From Cupriavidus pauculus (lineage in GTDB: Bacteria > Pseudomonadota > Gammaproteobacteria > Burkholderiales > Burkholderiaceae): 64,000 nucleotides of DNA. The notes beneath the pieces are model-generated. The model made no database searches and was not told the DNA's origin. It was given only the letters and a program-made list of their open reading frames with translations. The first letter of the stretch is position 1; every line of letters begins with the position of its first letter. The DNA is taken from NCBI RefSeq assembly GCF_022179805.1, contig NZ_BPUO01000016.1, positions 62,001-126,000 on the forward strand, given 5' to 3'. Positions 8,243 to 16,630 of this stretch are shown in pieces. A program made the translations under genes and the position numbers.

Positions 8243-8299
8243 TGGCAGGATTTGTGTACACTGTCTACTATTAGTCGAAGAAGAGTGGACGACGTCCAC
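8243..8299 (+). promoter_or_regulatory. Promoter and palindromic operator of the TetR gene
   Basis: A sigma70-like promoter TGGCAG (8243-8248), 17-bp spacer, TACTAT (8266-8271) is followed by a perfect 15-bp palindrome GTGGACGACGTCCAC (8285-8299). The palindrome sits between the likely transcription start and the ribosome site of the TetR gene, the expected place for an autorepression operator. Confidence 0.5.
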
Positions 8300-8311
8300 A
8301 TGGGAGTGGAT

Positions 8312-8959
8312 ATGAACCGTACAGTCGCCGCAACACCTCCCACACGCACCACATACCGCCATGGCGACTTGCGCCGCGCCTTGCTGGAAGCGGGTATCGA
8401 CCTGGCGCGCGAAGGCGGCCCCGATGCCATCGTGCTGCGCGAAGCCACGCGCCGCGCGGGGGTGGTGCCGAATGCCGCTTACCGCCACTTCGCCAGCCGG
8501 CAAGACCTGCTGCAGGCGGTGCGCGCCTCGGCGCTCTCCAGCCTGGCCATGGCGATGGAGTCCGAACTCGATTCGATCCCGCTGGAAGCCAGCTCGCCGG
8601 ACCGCGCGCGCGCAAGCCTGCGCGCGGTGGGCATGGGTTACCTGAAGTTTGCGCTGTCTGAGACCGGTCTGTTTCGCACGGCGTTTTCGGTGCCGGACGA
8701 CGTGGAGGCCGATGTCGATCCCGCCAAGGCGGGCAACAGCGGGCTGAATCCGTTCGAGTTGCTCGGGTCCGCGCTGGACCGCTGGGTCGACGCCGGCCTG
8801 CTTGCGGCGGATCGTCGTCCGGGCGCCGAATACATTGCCTGGTCCGCCGTGCACGGCCTCGCTGTCCTGCTGATCGACGGCCCGCTACGCAGCCGCGCGA
8901 AAGAGCAGGCCAACGACATCGGGGAGCGGCTGCTGGAGACGGTGGCGCGGGGGCTATAG
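8312..8959 (+). CDS. TetR-family regulator (WHG-type C-terminal domain)
   Basis: A 215-residue repressor. The opening YRHGDLRRALLEAG and the HTH LREATRRAGVVPNAAYRHFASR are typical of TetR proteins with a WHG-type effector domain. GGGAG at 8302-8306 favours the ATG at 8312 over the in-frame ATG at 8300. It has no adjacent same-strand partner: upstream is cardiolipin synthase, downstream a convergent LacI gene. It probably regulates itself through the palindrome in its leader; the effector is unknown. Confidence 0.88.
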   Translation: MNRTVAATPPTRTTYRHGDLRRALLEAGIDLAREGGPDAIVLREATRRAGVVPNAAYRHFASRQDLLQAVRASALSSLAMAMESELDSIPLEASSPDRARASLRAVGMGYLKFALSETGLFRTAFSVPDDVEADVDPAKAGNSGLNPFELLGSALDRWVDAGLLAADRRPGAEYIAWSAVHGLAVLLIDGPLRSRAKEQANDIGERLLETVARGL

Positions 8960-8995
8960 CCGGCAATCGGCTCCCCCCGAAAATGTCCCAACGGA

Positions 8996-10114
8996 TCACG
9001 CCCGGCTGATCCGGCTGCTGTCGCGCACTACAAGCTCGCATGGAATCTCACGACGTTGCGGCGATTGCTTGCCCTCGCCATCGCCCAGGGCGGCCACGAC
9101 GATCGCCATGCTCTGCGCGCCAATCGCATAGGGGTCTGGCCGCACGGTCGTCAATGCAGGGGTGGTGACCAGGCCAAGCGGCATGTCGCCGAACCCCGCC
9201 ACGGCCAGCGAATCAGGTACGTGAAGTCCGTGCGCGGGCGCGCTCAGCATGGTGGCGATGGCCATGTTGTCGTTGCCGAATATCACGGCCTGCGGCCGCC
9301 TGCGCAAAGGCAATGCCGCGATGTCCGCCAAGAGTTCGCGTGCCGCGGCGATATCGTCCTTGGCATTGGCGCGCCAGATATCGGGCTTCAGCCCGGCGTC
9401 GCGCATGGCGCCCGCATAGCCCTCGGCACGGCGAGCGGCGCGTCCGTCTTCGGTTGCGCCGTTCAACGCAAAGCGTATCCGCTGCGCACCCTGGGCGATG
9501 AAATGCAGCGCCTGAGAGATACCCACTTCGGTCTGCGAAAAACCGACCTGGTGGAACGGGCGTTCGGTCATGACTTCCCACGCCTCCACAATCGGAATCC
9601 GTAGCCTGGCCAGCAGGGCTTCGGTATCGGGTGCGTGATCGTTCCGGGTCAGGATCATCGCGCGCGGGTGCCATCCGGCGAAGGTCCGCAGCGCACGGGT
9701 TTCGGATTCCAGCGAGAAATGGCTGTTGGCCAGCAGCAGTTGCAGCGCGTTTTCCTCGGCCACGTCCATCATGCCGCGCACCATGTCGGCAAAGGTCGGG
9801 CTGGTTACGTTCTGCATGACCGCGCCCACCACGCCGCCTTGAGCGGTGGCCAGGATGCGGGCCACCTGGTTCGGCACGTAGCCGGTTTCCGCGATGATGC
9901 CGGCGAGCCTGTCGCGCAGGACATCGGATACCTTGTGAGGCGCGTTGAAATACCGCGATACCGTTACCGACGAAACGCCTGCCAGGGCCGCCACGTCATG
10001 CACGGTGTACGTCCCCGAGCGAGGCCGCTGAGCGCGGCGCTTGGGCGGGTCGGGCGATTCGGAAGCGGGTGTCGATGATTTTTCGCGGGCTGCGGGCATG
10101 CCATTGGTTTTCAT
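8996..10114 (-). CDS. LacI-family regulator, cassette A
   Basis: A 372-residue LacI/GalR repressor. The HTH (about 36-57) reads TVHDVAALAGVSSVTVSRYF, followed by a periplasmic-binding-protein-like sugar domain. It is closely similar along its length to the LacI of cassette B (GWHPRAMILTR versus GWHPRALILTR; FHQVGF in both), with nearly the same recognition helix. Start at ATG 10114 rather than the longer frame. It is divergent from the Bug-aldolase-dehydratase operon, and two 16-bp GntR-like operators lie between them, so local repression relieved by a sugar acid is likely. Confidence 0.92.
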   Translation of the reverse strand: MKTNGMPAAREKSSTPASESPDPPKRRAQRPRSGTYTVHDVAALAGVSSVTVSRYFNAPHKVSDVLRDRLAGIIAETGYVPNQVARILATAQGGVVGAVMQNVTSPTFADMVRGMMDVAEENALQLLLANSHFSLESETRALRTFAGWHPRAMILTRNDHAPDTEALLARLRIPIVEAWEVMTERPFHQVGFSQTEVGISQALHFIAQGAQRIRFALNGATEDGRAARRAEGYAGAMRDAGLKPDIWRANAKDDIAAARELLADIAALPLRRRPQAVIFGNDNMAIATMLSAPAHGLHVPDSLAVAGFGDMPLGLVTTPALTTVRPDPYAIGAQSMAIVVAALGDGEGKQSPQRREIPCELVVRDSSRISRA

Positions 10115-10170
10115 GATGGACGTCGCGTCCGGGTTGACGGCGGAGCGCCGCCGCTCGTACACTGCCCGCT

Positions 10171-10186
10171 ATGTTACCGGTTTCAT
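10171..10186. promoter_or_regulatory. LacI/GntR-type operator, cassette A site 1
   Basis: ATGTTACCGGTTTCAT matches the E. coli GntR-type palindrome ATGTTACCGGTAACAT at 14 of 16 positions. It lies 57 bases upstream of the LacI start. The centres of sites 1 and 2 are 35 bp apart. Confidence 0.7.
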
Positions 10187-10205
10187 TTCCATTTTGCATC
10201 TCGAA

Positions 10206-10221
10206 ATGGTAGCGGTAACAT
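10206..10221. promoter_or_regulatory. LacI/GntR-type operator, cassette A site 2
   Basis: ATGGTAGCGGTAACAT matches the same palindrome at 14 of 16 positions. It lies 45 bases upstream of the Bug receptor start. With site 1 it could allow looping or paired repression of both divergent genes. Confidence 0.7.
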
Positions 10222-10265
10222 TAGTAAAAATGCGGCCGACGAGCCGCTGTTCCCGGAGACATTTC

Positions 10266-11234
10266 ATGTTCGCTTTCCGCCGTGCGGTGGTTGCCGTTGC
10301 CACGCTCCTTTCCACGACAGCCACGTATGCCGCGTGGCCCGACCATCCCATTGTCATGGTCGTCCCACAGCCGCCCGGCGGCGCCGCAGACGCCTTTGCG
10401 CGGCCGTTCGCGCAGATGCTGGGGCAGCGCCTGGGCCAGACCGTGGTGGTTGAAAATCGCGCGGGCGCCAACGGTAATATCGCGGCTGCGTACGTGGCGC
10501 GCCAGCAACCGGCCGATGGCTACACGATCTTTTTTGGCTCGGTGAGCACGCTGGCGGTCAATCCGCATCTGTACAAGAGTCCCGGCTTTGACCCGTTCAA
10601 GGATTTCCAGCCGCTCACGCTGACCAACCAGACGCCCAACGTGCTGGTGGTCAATGCTGCGGCGCCGTACAAGACCGTTGCCGACGTGGTGGCCGCCGCC
10701 AAGGCCAAGCCCGGCACCATCAACTTCGGGTCCGCCGGCAACGGCAACACCATGCACCTGACCGGCGTGCTGTTCCAGGCCCGCACCGGTACGTCGCTCA
10801 CGCACGTGCCGTACAAGGGTGGACCGGCCGCCCTGAACGACGTGCTGGCTGGCCAGATTCCGATGATGTTCCACAACCTGAACGCGGTGCTGGCTTACGA
10901 AAAGGCGCACAAGGTGCGCATCCTGGCGGTGGCCGACGACAAGCGCGCGGCGTTGCTGCCGGGCGTGCCCACCATGAAAGAGGCCGGCGCACCGGGTGTG
11001 GTGCAGGTGCCGTGGAGCGGCATGCTGGTGCGATCCGGTACGCCGCAGCCGGTGGTTGACCGGCTGGTGCGCGAGATGGCTGCCATCCTCAAGAGCCCGG
11101 AGTTCCGGGGCAAGCAGGAAGAGCAGGGCACCGAGGTGCTGTCGTCGACGCCAGCGGAATTCGAGTCGCGGCTGAAGTCCGACTACAACGCCATGGGCGC
11201 GCTGATCAAGGCAGGCAACGTTTCACTCGACTGA
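10266..11234 (+). CDS. Bug/TctC-type periplasmic receptor, cassette A
   Basis: A 322-residue extracytoplasmic solute receptor with a Sec signal peptide ending near TATYAAW. Bug hallmarks are visible: VVPQPPGGAADAFARPFA, VVENRAGANGN, HVPYKGG, QIPMMFHNL. It should bind a carboxylate, here probably a sugar acid, in the periplasm. It heads an operon with aldolase and dehydratase genes and is a close paralogue of the Bug at 18793. No TctA/TctB membrane partner is encoded nearby. CGGAGA precedes the ATG. Confidence 0.92.
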   Translation: MFAFRRAVVAVATLLSTTATYAAWPDHPIVMVVPQPPGGAADAFARPFAQMLGQRLGQTVVVENRAGANGNIAAAYVARQQPADGYTIFFGSVSTLAVNPHLYKSPGFDPFKDFQPLTLTNQTPNVLVVNAAAPYKTVADVVAAAKAKPGTINFGSAGNGNTMHLTGVLFQARTGTSLTHVPYKGGPAALNDVLAGQIPMMFHNLNAVLAYEKAHKVRILAVADDKRAALLPGVPTMKEAGAPGVVQVPWSGMLVRSGTPQPVVDRLVREMAAILKSPEFRGKQEEQGTEVLSSTPAEFESRLKSDYNAMGALIKAGNVSLD

Positions 11235-11273
11235 GTGCCCGTGACCCCCTCTCGCAAAGACAATAGGACAGAC

Positions 11274-12071
11274 ATGCCCCCGCACAATCGATTCAAGCAA
11301 GCACTAAGCGAAAAGCGCGCCCAGGTGGGCCTGTGGTCGACGCTGCCATTTCCCTATGTATCCGAACTGATTGCCGGCTCGGGCTTTGACTGGCTGCTGC
11401 TGGACACCGAGCACACCGCCAGCGATCCGGTCATCATGCAGCAACAGTTGCAGGCGGTTGAGGCCGGCTGCATGGGCGTGACGTCGGCGGTCGTACGGCC
11501 GGCGTGGAACGACACGGTGCTGACCAAGCGCTACCTCGACATCGGGGCGCAGTCGCTGCTGTTCCCGTTCGTGCAGAACGCCGAAGAAGCAGCGGCGGCG
11601 GTGGCTGCCACGCGCTATCCGCCGCAAGGCGTGCGCGGCATGGGCGGCACTATGCGCGCATCGCGCTTTGGACGTGACGCGCAGTACGTGGCCGAGGCGG
11701 CCAACGAACTGTGCGTGCTGGTGCAGCTGGAAACGGAAGAGGCGCTCGAAAGCCTGGAGCAAATTGCCGCCGTGGACGGCATCGACGGCATCTTCATCGG
11801 ACCGGCGGACCTGTCGGCAAGCATGGGTGTGGCCGGCGACGTCAACCATCCGCGCGTGCGCGCGGCCATCGACCGTGCCATCGGCCGCATCCTGGCGTGC
11901 GGCAAGGCGCCGGGGCTGCTGATGCTGGACGAGACGCGCGCGCAGGAATGCCTGGACCTTGGCGCGCTGTTCGTGGCCGTGGGTACCGACCAGGTGATCC
12001 TGCGCAAGCACGCCGACGCGCTGGCCGAACGATTTCACCGTGGCCCCGGCGTAACCCGGGCCGCATACTGA
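11274..12071 (+). CDS. HpcH/HpaI-family class II aldolase, cassette A
   Basis: A 265-residue metal-dependent aldolase of the 2-keto-3-deoxy-acid type (HpaI / 2-keto-3-deoxy-L-rhamnonate aldolase). Family residues are present: DTEHT (base His), VVRPAWND (Arg), QLETEEAL (metal Glu) and IGPADLSAS (metal Asp). It would split a 2-keto-3-deoxyaldonate into pyruvate and an aldehyde. Its position between the Bug gene and an aldonate dehydratase-like gene supports this. The sugar chain length cannot be told. Confidence 0.9.
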   Translation: MPPHNRFKQALSEKRAQVGLWSTLPFPYVSELIAGSGFDWLLLDTEHTASDPVIMQQQLQAVEAGCMGVTSAVVRPAWNDTVLTKRYLDIGAQSLLFPFVQNAEEAAAAVAATRYPPQGVRGMGGTMRASRFGRDAQYVAEAANELCVLVQLETEEALESLEQIAAVDGIDGIFIGPADLSASMGVAGDVNHPRVRAAIDRAIGRILACGKAPGLLMLDETRAQECLDLGALFVAVGTDQVILRKHADALAERFHRGPGVTRAAY

Positions 12072-12104
12072 GCGCACGAACCGATTCACCGGAAGACAAT
12101 ACGT

Positions 12105-13871
12105 ATGTCCCAGCAAGAGAAACTCAAACGCCGCAGTGTCGAGGACCTGCGCAGCCAGCGGTGGTTCGCCAGCGACGACATCCGCGGGTTTGCCCACCGC
12201 CAGCGTATGCAGCAGCAGGGCCTGGCCCGGGAAGCCTTCATGGGCCGGCCAGTGATTGGCATCATCAATACCTGGAGCGAACTGTCGCCTTGCCATGCGC
12301 ACCTGCGGGAGCGCGCCGAATCGGTCAAGCGCGGCGTGCTGCAGGCAGGCGGCTACCCGCTGGAGCTGCCCGCACTGAGCCTGGGCGAGGTCATGGTCAA
12401 GCCGACCACCATGCTGTATCGCAACCTGTTGTCCATCGAGGTGGAAGAGCTGCTGCGCAGTCTGCCTCTGGACGGCGCGGTGCTGATGGGGGGCTGCGAC
12501 AAGACGCCGCCCGGCTTGATGATGGGCGCGTTCTCGATGGACCTGCCGGTCATCTTCATGCCGGCCGGCCCGATGCTCAATGACCGCTACAAGGGCGCCG
12601 CAGTCGGCGCCGGAACGCACACCAAGAAATACTTTGCCGAGTATTCGATCGGCAACCTCACGCAGCCGGAGTGGGTCGACATGGAAGCCCGCATGACGCG
12701 CTCCGTGGGCACCTGCAACACGATGGGCACGGCCAGCACGATGACGGCCATCGTCGAGGCGCTGGGGTTCTCGCTGCCGGGTGCGATGAGCATTCCGGCC
12801 GTCGACGCCGGTCACAGCCGCATGGCCTGGCAGTGCGGCATGCGCATTGTCGACATGGTCTGGGAAGATCTTCGACCGTCGCAGATTGCCACCAAGGCCG
12901 CCTTCCTCAACGCCGTGGCGGTCTATGCGGCGCTGGGCGGATCCACCAACGCGGCCGTGCATCTGCCGGCCATGGCAGGGCGGGCTGGTGTGCAGCTAGA
13001 CCTGGACGAGATCGATGCCGTGGCGCGCAAGGTGCCGGTGATCGCCAACCTCTATCCGTCCGGCGAACGGCTGATGGAAGACTTCCACTATGCGGGCGGC
13101 CTGCCGGCGGTGCTGAAGAAGATCGCCAGCCACCTGGCCCTCGACGCGCTGACCGTCACTGGCCAGACGCTGGGCGAGAACATTGCCGCGTGGGATTGCG
13201 ACGATGACGGCACGGTGCTGGACCTGGACCAGCCGCTCAAGGCCGGTACGGCGGAGTGTCCCGAGGCGGGCCTGGCGCTGGCGGTGGTGCGCGGCAACCT
13301 GTGCCCCGACGGCGCGGTGATCAAGCCGTCCGCGTCCAGTCCGGAGTTGTTGCGCCACGAAGGGCGTGCGCTCGTATTCGATTCGAATGCCGAGATGTTC
13401 GCGGCCATGGATGATCCCGACCTCGACGTCGATGCGTCGACGGTGCTGGTCTTGCGCAATGCGGGTCCGATTGGCGGTCCCGGCATGCCCGAGTGGGGAA
13501 ACCTGCCGATCCCTAAGAAGCTGCTCCGCGAAGGGGTGCGCGACATGCTTCGCATTTCCGACGGTCGCATGAGCGGCACGCACTACGGCACCTGCGTACT
13601 GCACGTGGCGCCGGAATCGGCCGTGGGCGGTCCGCTGGCGCTGCTGCGCACTGGCGATATCGTTCGGCTCGATATCGGCGAGCGGCGGCTGGACATGCTC
13701 GTATCCGACGAGGAACTCGCCGCGCGGCGCGCCGCGTGGCAGGCCCCGCCGGCGCCGTATGCGCGCGGCTACGGGCGCATCTTCCAACATGAGGTGACTC
13801 AGGCCAATCAAGGCTGCGACTTCGCCAGCCTAGCCGGCTGCGCGCCGATCCCGGAGCCGCCGATCTACTGA
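12105..13871 (+). CDS. IlvD/Edd-family sugar-acid dehydratase
   Basis: A 588-residue iron-sulfur dehydratase. The likely cluster ligands are Cys63 (SPCHAH), Cys131 (GGCDKTPPG) and Cys204 (VGTCNTMG), spaced as in [2Fe-2S] L-arabinonate/D-xylonate dehydratases; the SDGRMSG signature with the catalytic Ser lies near residue 490. In this operon it most likely converts an aldonate to the 2-keto-3-deoxyaldonate used by the preceding aldolase, rather than acting in branched-chain amino acid synthesis. It is the last gene of cassette A and is followed by a perfect hairpin. Confidence 0.92.
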   Translation: MSQQEKLKRRSVEDLRSQRWFASDDIRGFAHRQRMQQQGLAREAFMGRPVIGIINTWSELSPCHAHLRERAESVKRGVLQAGGYPLELPALSLGEVMVKPTTMLYRNLLSIEVEELLRSLPLDGAVLMGGCDKTPPGLMMGAFSMDLPVIFMPAGPMLNDRYKGAAVGAGTHTKKYFAEYSIGNLTQPEWVDMEARMTRSVGTCNTMGTASTMTAIVEALGFSLPGAMSIPAVDAGHSRMAWQCGMRIVDMVWEDLRPSQIATKAAFLNAVAVYAALGGSTNAAVHLPAMAGRAGVQLDLDEIDAVARKVPVIANLYPSGERLMEDFHYAGGLPAVLKKIASHLALDALTVTGQTLGENIAAWDCDDDGTVLDLDQPLKAGTAECPEAGLALAVVRGNLCPDGAVIKPSASSPELLRHEGRALVFDSNAEMFAAMDDPDLDVDASTVLVLRNAGPIGGPGMPEWGNLPIPKKLLREGVRDMLRISDGRMSGTHYGTCVLHVAPESAVGGPLALLRTGDIVRLDIGERRLDMLVSDEELAARRAAWQAPPAPYARGYGRIFQHEVTQANQGCDFASLAGCAPIPEPPIY

Positions 13872-13887
13872 TCTGCCCGGACCACGA

Positions 13888-13920
13888 TGCAAGAAGGCCC
13901 GTCTAGCGGGCCTTCTTGCA
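13888..13920. terminator. Perfect 14-bp hairpin, probable terminator
   Basis: TGCAAGAAGGCCCG pairs perfectly with CGGGCCTTCTTGCA around a 5-base loop between two convergent genes. No T tract follows on either strand, so termination may be weak or the hairpin may protect 3' ends. Confidence 0.6.
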
Positions 13921-13965
13921 GATGCGGCCCTGCCAATGGCTGGGCCGTTTTCGTTTCGGTTGGCG

Positions 13966-15120
13966 TCAGAGGCCGCTTTGATCGAGTGTCACGGCGAATT
14001 GATCCAGCGCCGCGAGATCGGGCAAAACGCCGAACCCTGGCGCATCGCCCAGGCGCACGCAGCCATCCTGCAGGTGCATGACCGAAGCCGCCATCATGTC
14101 GCGCAGCGGGTTTGGATTAGCGTCGACTTCGACGAGCCCTTCGCCACCGGCGGCCGTTTTCAGGTGAAGCGACGCCACCAGTCCGATTCCGGCGCCGAGC
14201 CAATGGGGGCAATACCATTTGCCGGCGGCATGCGCGCGGCGCGCAACGTCGATGCAGCCGCTCAGGCCGCCCCATTTGCCCGCATCCGGCTGGATGATCG
14301 ACATGCCCGGCTGGGCGATGAAGTCATCGTACTGCGCCAGGCTGATCAGATTCTCGCCCCCGGCAAGCCGCAGCGGCTGTTCGCCGGCCAGTGCCGCCCA
14401 CGTCTGCGGCGGGGCATCGGCGCGCACCGGCTCCTCCATCCAAAAGAGGTTGAACGGTGCCATCCGGTGGCCAGCCGCGACGGCTTCCGTGGCGGTCCAG
14501 GCCTGATTGGCATCGACCATCATCACGGCGTCGTCGCCGAGCGCGTCGCGCATGTTGCGAAGGTTGGCGACATCGCGCTCCGCGCCAAAGCCGACCTTGA
14601 GCTTGAAGGCGCGATAGCCTTCGTCGCGCTTGGCGAGCGCCAGCTTCTCGGGTTCGGTGGGGTTGATCCCCGATGCATAGACCGGCACGTCCCAGGCTGT
14701 CTCACCGCCGAGCGCACGCCATGCCGGCACACCGGCGCGGCGTGCGAAGAGGTCCCACATCGCCATGTCGATGCCGGCGGCGATCTGGTGCAGCGGGCCC
14801 GGTTCGCCAGTCTGCAGCATCAGGACGGCAAAACGGTCGAGCATGGCTTCCCATGCCTGCCGTGGGTGGTTCCACGTCTGGCCCATGATGACGGGACGGC
14901 CATAGGCCAATGCCAATCGTGCGCGATGCTCGGCGCCGACGGTCGGAAAGTTGCACCACACCTCGCCCCAGCCTTCGGCACCGTCCTTGTCGCGCAGCCG
15001 CAGCAATACAGCGGGCCGATCGTGCATGATGCCGAACGACGTCTGCACCGGTGGGACGGCCGGCGCACGGAACACATAGGCATCAAGGCTTTCGATCTGG
15101 ATGGGCTGTCCGGTCATCAT
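13966..15120 (-). CDS. Mandelate racemase/muconate lactonizing enzyme family protein
   Basis: A 384-residue enolase-superfamily enzyme. Ordered catalytic signatures are present: FKLKVGFG (KxK base), MVDANQAW, WMEEPV and AGGEN (three acidic Mg ligands), then CPHWLGAG (His). The KxK-plus-His set fits the mandelate racemase subgroup of acid-sugar dehydratases and racemases. The start is the ATG at 15120, which overlaps the stop of the upstream aldehyde dehydrogenase (ATGA), implying translational coupling. It probably feeds the same acid-sugar pathway as the flanking cassettes; the substrate is unknown. Confidence 0.88.
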   Translation of the reverse strand: MMTGQPIQIESLDAYVFRAPAVPPVQTSFGIMHDRPAVLLRLRDKDGAEGWGEVWCNFPTVGAEHRARLALAYGRPVIMGQTWNHPRQAWEAMLDRFAVLMLQTGEPGPLHQIAAGIDMAMWDLFARRAGVPAWRALGGETAWDVPVYASGINPTEPEKLALAKRDEGYRAFKLKVGFGAERDVANLRNMRDALGDDAVMMVDANQAWTATEAVAAGHRMAPFNLFWMEEPVRADAPPQTWAALAGEQPLRLAGGENLISLAQYDDFIAQPGMSIIQPDAGKWGGLSGCIDVARRAHAAGKWYCPHWLGAGIGLVASLHLKTAAGGEGLVEVDANPNPLRDMMAASVMHLQDGCVRLGDAPGFGVLPDLAALDQFAVTLDQSGL

Positions 15121-16571
15121 GCGATCCCCGCCATGCACACGTATTTGATTTCGAGATAGTCCTCGATGCCGTACTTCGAGCCCTCGCGGCCCATGCCCGA
15201 CTGCTTCACGCCGCCGAACGGCGCCATTTCATTGGCGATCAGGCCGCTGTTGACCCCGACGATGCCGGCCTCGATGGCTTCGGACACGCGCCACACGCGG
15301 CCCATGTCGCGCGCGTAGAAATACGCCGCCAGGCCAAACTCCGTATCGTTTGCCATGGCGATGACTTCCTGCTCGGTCTCGAAGCGGAACAGCGGCGCCA
15401 GGGGGCCGAACGTTTCCTCGGTCGCCACCTTCATCGACTGGGTGGCATTGGCCACCACCGTCGGTTCGAAGTACTGTCCGCCCAGCGCGTGGCGCCGGCC
15501 GCCCGTGAGCACGCGCGCGCCCTGATCCAGCGCATCGCGGATATGCTCCTCGACCTTTTCCACCGCAGCCATGTCGATCAGCGGGCCTTGCGTCACGCCC
15601 GCCGCGGTGCCCGGGCCCACACGAAGCGTGTTGACGCGCTCGGTCAGCTTGCGCGCGAATTCATCGTGCACACCGGCCTGCACGTAGATGCGGTTGGCGC
15701 AGACGCAGGTCTGGCCGGCGTTGCGGAACTTCGAAATCATTGCGCCCTCGACGGCGGCGTCCACGTCGGCATCGTCGAACACGATGAACGGCGCGTTGCC
15801 GCCCAGTTCCATCGACATCTTCTTAACGCCATCGGCGGCTTCGCGCAACAGCCAACGGCCCACTTCTGTGGAGCCGGTGAACGTGATCTTGGCCACCAGC
15901 GGATTGCGGCTGAATTCCTCGCCAATCGCGCGGGCATCGCCCGTGACCACCGAGAACACACCGGCGGGAACGCCGGCGCGCAGGGCTAGCTCCGCCAGCG
16001 CCAGCGCGGACAGCGGGGTCTTCGACGCAGGCTTGAGCACCATGGTGCAACCGGCCGCCAGCGCGGGGCCGGCCTTGCGTGTGATCATGCCGTTGGGGAA
16101 GTTCCACGGCGTGATGGCGGCACAGACACCCACGGGCTGCTTCATCACGACCACGCGGCTACCCGCGTTGGCTGGCGGCATGAGGTCGCCATAGACGCGC
16201 TTCGCTTCCTCGGCAAACCATTCGAGATAGGCGGCGTTGGCCAGGATCTCGCCCTTGGCCTCGGACAGCGGCTTGCCCTGTTCGGCGGTCAGGATCTGCG
16301 CGAGGTCGTCGGCATGCTCCACCACGAGTTCGTACCAGCGGCGCAGGATCGCGGCGCGCTCCTTTCCCGTGCGCGCGCGCCAGGCGGGCAGGGCACGGTG
16401 CGCGGCTTCAATGGCCTGCCTGACTTCGTCCACGCCCAGCCTGGGCACGGTGGCCAGCGAAGCGCCATCGGCGGGGTTCTGCACGCCAATGGTCCGGCCA
16501 TCGCGGGCCGCGATCCATTCGCCGCCAATCAGGCATTGCGTGCGTAGCAAGGACGTATCGTTCAACTGCAT
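15117..16571 (-). CDS. NAD(P)-dependent aldehyde dehydrogenase (succinate-semialdehyde type)
   Basis: A 484-residue aldehyde dehydrogenase, GabD-like in wording (ITPWNFPNGMITRK, GSTEVGRWL, MELGGNAPF with general-base Glu, NAGQTCVCANR with catalytic Cys). Full length for the family. It lies between two sugar-acid cassettes and is coupled to an acid-sugar enolase gene, so the likely job is oxidising the aldehyde (glycolaldehyde, lactaldehyde or a ketoacid semialdehyde) released downstream of the aldolases. GGAGA precedes the start. Confidence 0.92.
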   Translation of the reverse strand: MQLNDTSLLRTQCLIGGEWIAARDGRTIGVQNPADGASLATVPRLGVDEVRQAIEAAHRALPAWRARTGKERAAILRRWYELVVEHADDLAQILTAEQGKPLSEAKGEILANAAYLEWFAEEAKRVYGDLMPPANAGSRVVVMKQPVGVCAAITPWNFPNGMITRKAGPALAAGCTMVLKPASKTPLSALALAELALRAGVPAGVFSVVTGDARAIGEEFSRNPLVAKITFTGSTEVGRWLLREAADGVKKMSMELGGNAPFIVFDDADVDAAVEGAMISKFRNAGQTCVCANRIYVQAGVHDEFARKLTERVNTLRVGPGTAAGVTQGPLIDMAAVEKVEEHIRDALDQGARVLTGGRRHALGGQYFEPTVVANATQSMKVATEETFGPLAPLFRFETEQEVIAMANDTEFGLAAYFYARDMGRVWRVSEAIEAGIVGVNSGLIANEMAPFGGVKQSGMGREGSKYGIEDYLEIKYVCMAGIA

Positions 16572-16630
16572 GGGAGTCTCCGTTCGGGTAGGGCTTTCAG
16601 GCTTTTCTTCGCAACCGGGCCGGTGCTGTG

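Noticed and set aside
7004-8854. 616-codon leftward open frame opposite cardiolipin synthase and the TetR gene
   Set aside because: His/Arg/Gly-rich composition typical of the antisense of high-GC coding DNA; no motifs and it conflicts with two clear genes.
11304-12962. 552-codon leftward open frame opposite the aldolase and dehydratase
   Set aside because: Antisense shadow of two well-supported genes.
12105-13871. Biosynthetic dihydroxy-acid dehydratase (IlvD)
   Set aside because: Cys spacing, length and the aldolase/Bug operon fit sugar-acid dehydratases; no branched-chain amino acid genes nearby.
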